Assembly (NCBI GenBank): GCA_963726005.1 | Contig: CAVSAT010000008.1 | Span: 165,429-229,428, forward strand | DNA length: 64,000 nucleotides | DNA from: Bog-473 sp963726005 | Lineage (GTDB): Bacteria; Actinomycetota; Acidimicrobiia; Acidimicrobiales; RAAP-2 | Direction of reading: 5' to 3' | Part shown: piece by piece, positions 58,999 to 64,000 of the stretch | How the letters are laid out: each line of letters begins with the position of its first letter | Numbering within the stretch: the first letter of the stretch is position 1 | Translations under genes and position numbers: made by a program | The notes under the pieces: model-generated | What the model was told of the DNA's origin: nothing | Database searches by the model: none | What the model saw: the letters and a program-made list of their open reading frames with translations, nothing else

Positions 58999-59556
58999 CT
59001 ACTTGCCGTCCGAGTCAATCGCGAACTGGCGGCGCGATGCCGGGAGTATCCGCCAGAGCCGTCCGACGAGAATCGCCAGCCCAAAGACGCACACGTAGAC
59101 GAGCGGCAGCAACGTGCCGCCCACCTCGGTGGCCTTCCCGTTGACGAACGTGAACGTCGCATCGGTGAAGACATAGGCGACACCGTGCCAGTGGAACAGT
59201 CCAGTGGCGTGCGGATTGGCCGCGATTACGCCCCCCTTGAAGGCGTCGATTCGGGCATTTGACAACCAGAACATGAGCACGAACGCCGGTAAGGCGACGC
59301 AGATTGCCGCCCACCAGGAAGGTCTCGGTCCGCCGTACTCAGCAATGATGTAATCGGCGGCCATCGTGCGGACGTTGCCCAACCGACGCAAGGCTTCCTT
59401 GGTGCCGACGTCGGCGGAGGCCGCCCGCAGATTGACTCGCAGCTCGCGGCGCTTCGCGGCCTGGGAACGCATTGGCAGAGTCTGCAAGTAGCTGTTGAAA
59501 GTCCACACAGCCCGCTCGATACGGAGCCGGTCTGTCCAGATCAGGGTTCCACTCAT
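58999..59556 (-). CDS. HAAS-type membrane protein paired with PadR
   Basis: 185 residues. The N-terminal helical HAAS-like domain is about 15-65 (TFNSYLQTLPMRSQAAKRRELRV to ALRRLGNVR). Two membrane helices follow (WAAICVALPAFVLMFWL and LLPLVYVCVFGLAILVGRLW), with an extracytoplasmic loop of about 60 residues. HAAS proteins are usually encoded next to PadR regulators, as here, and are thought to be signalling or membrane-stress modules. The start is ATG 59556, one base after the PadR stop. Confidence 0.7.
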   Translation of the reverse strand: MSGTLIWTDRLRIERAVWTFNSYLQTLPMRSQAAKRRELRVNLRAASADVGTKEALRRLGNVRTMAADYIIAEYGGPRPSWWAAICVALPAFVLMFWLSNARIDAFKGGVIAANPHATGLFHWHGVAYVFTDATFTFVNGKATEVGGTLLPLVYVCVFGLAILVGRLWRILPASRRQFAIDSDGK

Positions 59557-59557
59557 T

Positions 59558-59923
59558 TCACACTTCCTTTGTAGGTTGAACTGGTTGGGGCGGATAAGGG
59601 AGTGACAACACCGGGGTGACCACGTCGGCAAGCGAGAGCCAGGCGGACACGCCATCGGTGAGTGCTGCATAACCGGCCTTGGTGGGTCGGTAGTACTTCC
59701 GGGCCGGACCCGAACTCGACGAAACCAGACGGGCGCTGACTCGGGACTCGCGTTCGAGCCTTGCGAGGGCGGGATAGACCGTGCCGTCGGAGATATCGGA
59801 TAATCCGAGTTGATGCAGGCTCTGAACGACCTCGTACCCGTAGGACTCGCGGTCGGCGAGCAGGCGCAGCAACAACAGCGACAGGACGCCTTTGAGGAGC
59901 TGAGGATCGTGAGTCGGGGGCAT
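59558..59923 (-). CDS. PadR-family transcriptional regulator
   Basis: 121 residues. PadR winged-helix: LLLLRLLADRESYGYEVVQSLHQLG (about 13-37), then SDGTVYPALARLERES and the YYRPTKAGYAAL wing. The C-terminal dimerisation helix is short. The promoter in front is nearly consensus and the transcript would start at or next to the ATG (59923), so repression by its own product over this site is likely. Co-transcribed with the HAAS-type gene. Confidence 0.88.
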   Translation of the reverse strand: MPPTHDPQLLKGVLSLLLLRLLADRESYGYEVVQSLHQLGLSDISDGTVYPALARLERESRVSARLVSSSSGPARKYYRPTKAGYAALTDGVSAWLSLADVVTPVLSLPYPPQPVQPTKEV

Positions 59924-59930
59924 GTGGCTG

Positions 59931-59959
59931 ATACTAAGCCAGGTACTATGTATTGTCAA
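59931..59959 (-). promoter_or_regulatory. Near-consensus sigma70 promoter of padR
   Basis: On the minus strand TTGACA (59954-59959) is followed after 17 bases by TAGTAT (59931-59936). Initiation would fall around 59924, i.e. a leaderless mRNA. The segment also carries a repeated TACTAAGC (59932-59939 and 59961-59968, + strand), a possible PadR site. Confidence 0.75.
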
Positions 59960-60327
59960 GTACTAAGCTAAACCAGGTTGGGGATGACTCGCTCACACAT
60001 CCGAGGCGACCTTGGACTGTGGCGTCAGCGCGGAGGCGACCGCTCTCTCTTGAAGCGATAGGTCGCTGCGTCGACATGTCCGCCACGAGACGAATGCTCA
60101 CGTCAGAGCGCCGTCCAGCATTTCGACTCGAGCGCTTGGCCACGGCGTGCCCTCTACGTGCGCATAAGGAAACAGGAACGGGGATCCCTTGCGCCTGAGT
60201 TTCCCGGGCATCTCCCACGTAGCTCTGCCGCCTGGTGCTGACTCGATTGAGGAAATTCGGAAGTACGTTGCGATCTACAGGCGCCGGTCTGGCGGATCGT
60301 TCAAGCTGATCGCTGAACCTTTAGCGG
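59960..60327. other. Intergenic region ahead of the liv operon
   Basis: No gene supported. It presumably holds the liv promoter, but I cannot pick a convincing -35/-10 pair. Confidence 0.5.
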
Positions 60328-63213
60328 GTGACCACATCCGTCTATTCCGTCGAAACGCCTAGGGAGCATTCGTCGTTGTCAGATTTCCTTCCGTTCATCG
60401 TCATAGGCATCACAACCGGAGCGGTCTACGGCCTGGCGGGCGTGGGCCTGGTGCTGACCTACAAGACGTCGGGGATCTTCAACTTCGCCTACGGAGCCGT
60501 CGCCGCCTTGGCGGTGTTCGTCTTCTACTGGTTGCACACCGAACACGGCATGCCCTGGCCCTATGCGGCGGCTCTCTGCCTCTTCGTGCTCTCGCCGCTC
60601 GAGGGCCTGGTCCTGGAGTTGGTCGCCCACACGCTCGAGAACGCCACTGCCACCTTGAAGGTGGTCTCGACCGTCGGGATCCTGATCTTCATGATCGGCC
60701 TGGGGGAGATCTGGTACGGCAACTCCAACACCTCCTTCCCATCGTTCCTCGACACCAACACCGTCCGGTTCCTCGGCGTCAATATCGGGTTCGACCAGAT
60801 CACGGTGCTGATCATCTCCGTCGCTGCGACGGCCATCTTGTATTACTTCCTCCGCTTCGTGCGCCTGGGGGTGGCCATGCGCGGCGTGGTCGACAATCCC
60901 GAGCTCGTCTCGAGAACGGGCACCAACCCCGTGGTCGTGCGCCGCTGGGCCTGGATCATCGGCACGATCTTCGCGTCCATGGCCGGCCTCCTCATCGCCC
61001 CATCGCTGAACCTCGATGCCTACACGATCGCCCTGTTGGTCGTGTCGGCCTTCGGCGCGGCGGCCATCGGCTACTTTTCCAACCTCCCCCTCGTGTTCGT
61101 CGGCGGCCTGTTCGTCGGTGTGGTGGACGCCCTGGCCACCAAGTACGCCGCCGCCATCTCGTGGTTGGGCGGGCTCTCCGCCGGGCTGCCCTTCATCATC
61201 TTGTTCATCGTCCTGATCGTCATGCCCCGGGACAGGCTGGCCGAACGTCGCGTGGTGACCTCCGTGCCGCTGCGCCAGTCGTGGTATGCGCCGACGCGGA
61301 TGCGGCTGGTGGCGGCCGCCATCGCGCTGGCCTTCTTCGCCTACGTGCCCGCCTTCGTCGGCACGCAGCTGGTCTCCTGGTCGAGCGGTCTGGTCTACGT
61401 CATGCTCTTCTTGTCGCTCGGCCTGCTGATCAAGACCTCGGGTCAGATCTCGCTGTGCCACCTGGCCTTTGCCGCCGTCGGAGCGTCGGCGTTCGGGCAC
61501 TTCGCCGTCGACTGGCACGTCCCGTGGCTGGCGGCGCTGCTCCTGGCCGGGCTGGTGGCCATGCCGGTGGGCGCCATCATCGCCATCCCGGCCATCCGCC
61601 TCTCGGGGGTCTTCTTGGCCCTGGCCACCTTGGGGTTCGGGATCCTGTTCGAGCAGATGTTCTACCAAACCGGACTCATGTTCGGGCCGACCACCTCGGG
61701 CATCCCGGCCCCCCGGCCGGACGTCAGCATCTTCGGTTGGCAGCTCTTCAGCGACAAGGGGTTCTACTACCTACTGCTCGTCTTCGTGGTGCTGACGGTC
61801 GTCGCCGTGCAGTGCATCGTGCGCGGCCGCATGGGACGCCTGTTGAAGGGTCTCTCCGATTCGGCGGTGGCCCTCGAAGCCCACGGGGCGACGACCAACG
61901 TCATGAAGGTACTGGTGTTCTCCATCACGGCCGGACTGGCCGCCATCGCCGGCGCCCTGCTTGCCTCCCTGTACAACTACGGCCTTGGCACCAACTACAG
62001 CTCGTTCTCCTCGTTGACCATGGTGGCCATCGTCGTCGTCATCGTGATGGGCGATCCGTGGTACGCCATCGTGGCCGGGATCACCTTCGGGGTCATTCCG
62101 AGCTACATCAACATCAGCAACATCTACTACTACGAGTCGATGCTCTTCGGGCTCTCGGCCGCCACGTTCGCGGTGCAGGTGAACCGCGTCCCTTCGGTGC
62201 CCCAGGGTGTGGTCAGAGTCATTGACCGCTGGGGTGGACGAGCACCCGAGACCGTCCTGGCGCAGGGCGAGCTCGAAGAGCTGGTGTCGGACGCAACGGT
62301 GGAAGAGAAGCAGAGCGCCCAGGCAGATCGCGAGATTGCCCGACGCGTGGCGGCGGGCGTCCCGGACAAGGCCGGTCTCGCGGTGCGCGAGCTCTCGGTC
62401 CAGTTCGGCGGGGTCCGGGCGGTCGACAACGTCAGCCTCGACGCGCCGATGGCACGCATCACTGGGTTGGTCGGGCCGAACGGGGCCGGCAAGACGACGA
62501 CCTTCAACGCCTGCTCGGGTCTCCTCAAGCCGAACTCAGGGAAGGTTCTCCTTCACAATCGCGACGTGACGGGGACGGGTCCGGCGGGCCGGTCGCGCTC
62601 CGGACTCGGGCGGACGTTCCAGATGGCCGAGCTTTTCAACTCGCTCTCCGTGCGCCAGAACGTCGTGCTTGGCCGCGAGGCGGCCATGGCCGGGGCCAAC
62701 CCCATCACCCAGTTGGTGGCGAGACGTCGCGATCGCGGCGTGGTGCAGCGAGCGGTCGATGAGGCGATGGAGCTGACCGGGATCGGTCGGCTCTCCGACG
62801 TCCAGGCCGGGCTCCTCCCCACCGGCCAGCGCCGCCTGGTCGAGCTGGCCCGTGTCCTGGCGGGGCCTTTCGACCTGCTTCTCTTGGACGAGCCCTCCGC
62901 CGGGCTCGATGCCACCGAGACGATCCAGTTCGGCTACGTGCTGACCGGAGTGGTGGCCGAGCGCGGCACCGGCATCCTACTGGTCGAGCACGACATGGCC
63001 CTGGTGCGACAGGTCTGTGCCCACGTCTACATGCTCGACTTCGGCCGCCCGGTCTTCGAGGGCAGCCCGGACGACATGTTGGCCAGCGACGTCGTCCGCG
63101 CGGCCTATCTCGGATCTGAGAGGGTCGCGGCCGCGGCCGTCAGCCCCGCCAGGAGGTCGCGGTCAGCGAAGGCGTCGTCGAGCCACCATGTGCACCCGGG
63201 CGGCGCGGCCTAG
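60328..63213 (+). CDS. LivH-LivM-LivG fusion of a branched-chain amino acid-type ABC transporter
   Basis: 961 residues. LivH-like permease about 15-310 (IGITTGAVYGLAGVGLVLTYKTSGIFNFAYGA signature). LivM-like permease about 325-640 (SGQISLCHLAFAAVGASAFGH, IRLSGVFLALATLGFG). LivG ATPase about 690-925: Walker A GPNGAGKTTT near 713, LPTGQRRLVELARVLAG signature (degenerate LSGGQ), Walker B LLLLDEPSAGLD, H-loop VEHDM. The chain ends with a basic, His-containing tail. LivM-LivG fusions are known; a three-domain chain is uncommon. LivF and a binding-protein gene follow. GTG start 60328. Confidence 0.9.
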   Translation: MTTSVYSVETPREHSSLSDFLPFIVIGITTGAVYGLAGVGLVLTYKTSGIFNFAYGAVAALAVFVFYWLHTEHGMPWPYAAALCLFVLSPLEGLVLELVAHTLENATATLKVVSTVGILIFMIGLGEIWYGNSNTSFPSFLDTNTVRFLGVNIGFDQITVLIISVAATAILYYFLRFVRLGVAMRGVVDNPELVSRTGTNPVVVRRWAWIIGTIFASMAGLLIAPSLNLDAYTIALLVVSAFGAAAIGYFSNLPLVFVGGLFVGVVDALATKYAAAISWLGGLSAGLPFIILFIVLIVMPRDRLAERRVVTSVPLRQSWYAPTRMRLVAAAIALAFFAYVPAFVGTQLVSWSSGLVYVMLFLSLGLLIKTSGQISLCHLAFAAVGASAFGHFAVDWHVPWLAALLLAGLVAMPVGAIIAIPAIRLSGVFLALATLGFGILFEQMFYQTGLMFGPTTSGIPAPRPDVSIFGWQLFSDKGFYYLLLVFVVLTVVAVQCIVRGRMGRLLKGLSDSAVALEAHGATTNVMKVLVFSITAGLAAIAGALLASLYNYGLGTNYSSFSSLTMVAIVVVIVMGDPWYAIVAGITFGVIPSYINISNIYYYESMLFGLSAATFAVQVNRVPSVPQGVVRVIDRWGGRAPETVLAQGELEELVSDATVEEKQSAQADREIARRVAAGVPDKAGLAVRELSVQFGGVRAVDNVSLDAPMARITGLVGPNGAGKTTTFNACSGLLKPNSGKVLLHNRDVTGTGPAGRSRSGLGRTFQMAELFNSLSVRQNVVLGREAAMAGANPITQLVARRRDRGVVQRAVDEAMELTGIGRLSDVQAGLLPTGQRRLVELARVLAGPFDLLLLDEPSAGLDATETIQFGYVLTGVVAERGTGILLVEHDMALVRQVCAHVYMLDFGRPVFEGSPDDMLASDVVRAAYLGSERVAAAAVSPARRSRSAKASSSHHVHPGGAA

Positions 63214-63226
63214 AGGGGAGACCTGG

Positions 63227-63934
63227 GTGTTAGAGCTCGAGCACATCACGGCCGGCTACGGCGACACGGTGGTGCTACGCGACGTGACCCTGTCCGTTCC
63301 CGACTCCACGGTCTTGGCCCTCCTCGGGCCCAACGGGGCCGGCAAGACGACGCTGTTGCGAGTGGCTGCGGGCGTCATCAAGCCCATGAGCGGGCGGATG
63401 ATCCTCGACGGGGAGGACGTCACCGGGAAGCGGCCGTACTACATGTCTCGCCGGGGTATGTGCAGCCTCCCCGAGGGACGGGGGATCTTTCCCTCGCTCA
63501 CGGTGAAGGACAACCTCATCCTCCAATCGCCCAGGGGCAAAGAGTCCGCCACCATTGAGAAGGCCGTGACGTCCTTTCCGGCGCTCGCCACCCGCTTGAA
63601 GCAGATCGCAGGGAGCCTCAGCGGGGGGGAGCAGCAGATGCTGTCCTTGGTGCGGACGTTCGCCTCCGAGCCCAAGATCATCGTCGTCGACGAGGCCTCC
63701 CTCGGGCTCGCCCCCATCATCGTGGACCGCATCTTCGAGACCTTGGCGGAGATCGCCGCCACCGGGGTGTCGGTGCTCCTGGTGGAGCAGTACGTCACCC
63801 GCGCCCTCGCCTTGGCCGACGCAGCCTGCCTTCTCAACCGTGGCAGGGTTGTGTTCACGGGATCGGCTGATGAGCTCGAAGGCGACGAGATCTTCGAGCG
63901 CTACTTTGGGCTCGAGACACGCGCCATTCAGTGA
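63227..63934 (+). CDS. livF: LivF-type ABC ATPase
   Basis: 235 residues. Walker A GPNGAGKTT (about 35-43), Q-loop region, LSGGEQQMLSLVRTFAS signature, Walker B IIVVDEASLGLAP (Glu present; the usual Pro is Ala) and VEQYV H-loop position with Gln-Tyr, as is normal in LivF. GTG 63227 with GGGGAG upstream, 13 bases after the fusion gene. It should pair with the LivG domain of that protein. Confidence 0.92.
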   Translation: MLELEHITAGYGDTVVLRDVTLSVPDSTVLALLGPNGAGKTTLLRVAAGVIKPMSGRMILDGEDVTGKRPYYMSRRGMCSLPEGRGIFPSLTVKDNLILQSPRGKESATIEKAVTSFPALATRLKQIAGSLSGGEQQMLSLVRTFASEPKIIVVDEASLGLAPIIVDRIFETLAEIAATGVSVLLVEQYVTRALALADAACLLNRGRVVFTGSADELEGDEIFERYFGLETRAIQ

Positions 63935-63957
63935 TTCAGTTTCAAGGGGGAGACGGC

Positions 63958-64000
63958 ATGGTTCGCAAGGTATCGCTCTTGATCTCGATGCTGAGCATTG
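63958..64000 (+). CDS. Start of a probable liv substrate-binding protein (truncated by window)
   Basis: ATG 63958, AAGGGGGAG upstream. Only 14 codons are visible (MVRKVSLLISMLSI), a basic-hydrophobic signal-peptide start. Position after livF makes an extracellular binding protein the natural expectation, not shown by sequence. Confidence 0.5.
   Translation, partial: MVRKVSLLISMLSI

Noticed and set aside
58360..59968. tRNA-integrated genomic island
   Set aside because: No integrase and no repeat of a tRNA 3' end was found downstream within the window.

Overview
GC-rich actinobacterial DNA, most likely chromosomal and plausibly from the Acidimicrobiia or a related deep lineage. The evidence is dense packing with many GTG starts and 4-base gene overlaps, a mycothiol-dependent-enzyme-type protein, a SenX3/RegX3 pair, actinobacterial SCO6880/DUF6112-type secretion genes, a sortase-E-like LAxTG substrate and an aa3-type oxidase with CtaA/CtaB. 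The taxonomic placement is inference.

Layout. 0-2 kb: an ECF42 sigma factor with its DGPF/YCII partner gene. 1.9-4.6 kb and 15.9-19.1 kb: two halves of a relaxase-less type IV secretion (T4SS) locus, all on the minus strand. The right half holds a pilin-like protein, a TrbL/VirB6-like protein and SCO6880. The left half holds the VirB4-type ATPase and the VirD4-type coupling protein. About 11 kb of unrelated genes separates them: SRPBCC, a decayed nucleotidyltransferase, a LAxTG surface protein, an AT-richer patch of orphan ORFs, a UbiA-like/methyltransferase/geranylgeranyl-reductase group, DUF1275, NUDIX and sulfatase. Part of that cargo (5.1-10.1 kb) is flanked by diverged ~75 bp direct repeats. 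19-28 kb: SenX3-RegX3, a hydrolase-adenylate cyclase fusion, a TMEM175-like channel, an MBL hydrolase, a DinB-like protein, serS and an ABC exporter.

28-49 kb is largely a respiratory oxidase region: thioredoxin-like protein, ctaB, ctaA, tRNA-Glu, then (after a secreted phosphoesterase, a secreted GH5 glycosidase and a FUSC exporter) a DoxX-like/SCO1 fusion, CtaG, a CuA-like cupredoxin, ctaC, ctaD, ctaE, a 41-residue membrane peptide, a second CtaG, a second SCO1 and a TlpA-like thioredoxin. Together these supply heme A, copper insertion and the structural subunits of one terminal oxidase whose subunit I lacks the usual D- and K-channel residues.

49-58 kb: TfoX-N and SnoaL-like proteins, MerR plus MFS drug exporter, a Baeyer-Villiger-type monooxygenase/SDR/TetR cluster with the stub of a metal-dependent hydrolase, enoyl-CoA hydratase, and an SCO6745-like protein. 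58.3-58.6 kb: tRNA-Asp and tRNA-Phe. 59-60 kb: a PadR/HAAS-type pair with a consensus promoter. 60.3 kb to the end: a branched-chain-amino-acid-type ABC transporter in which LivH, LivM and LivG are one 961-residue polypeptide, followed by LivF and the start of a probable binding protein.

A recurring oddity is single-base frameshifts in otherwise well-conserved genes, most of them in G/C runs. Several look like consensus errors of the assembly rather than biology.
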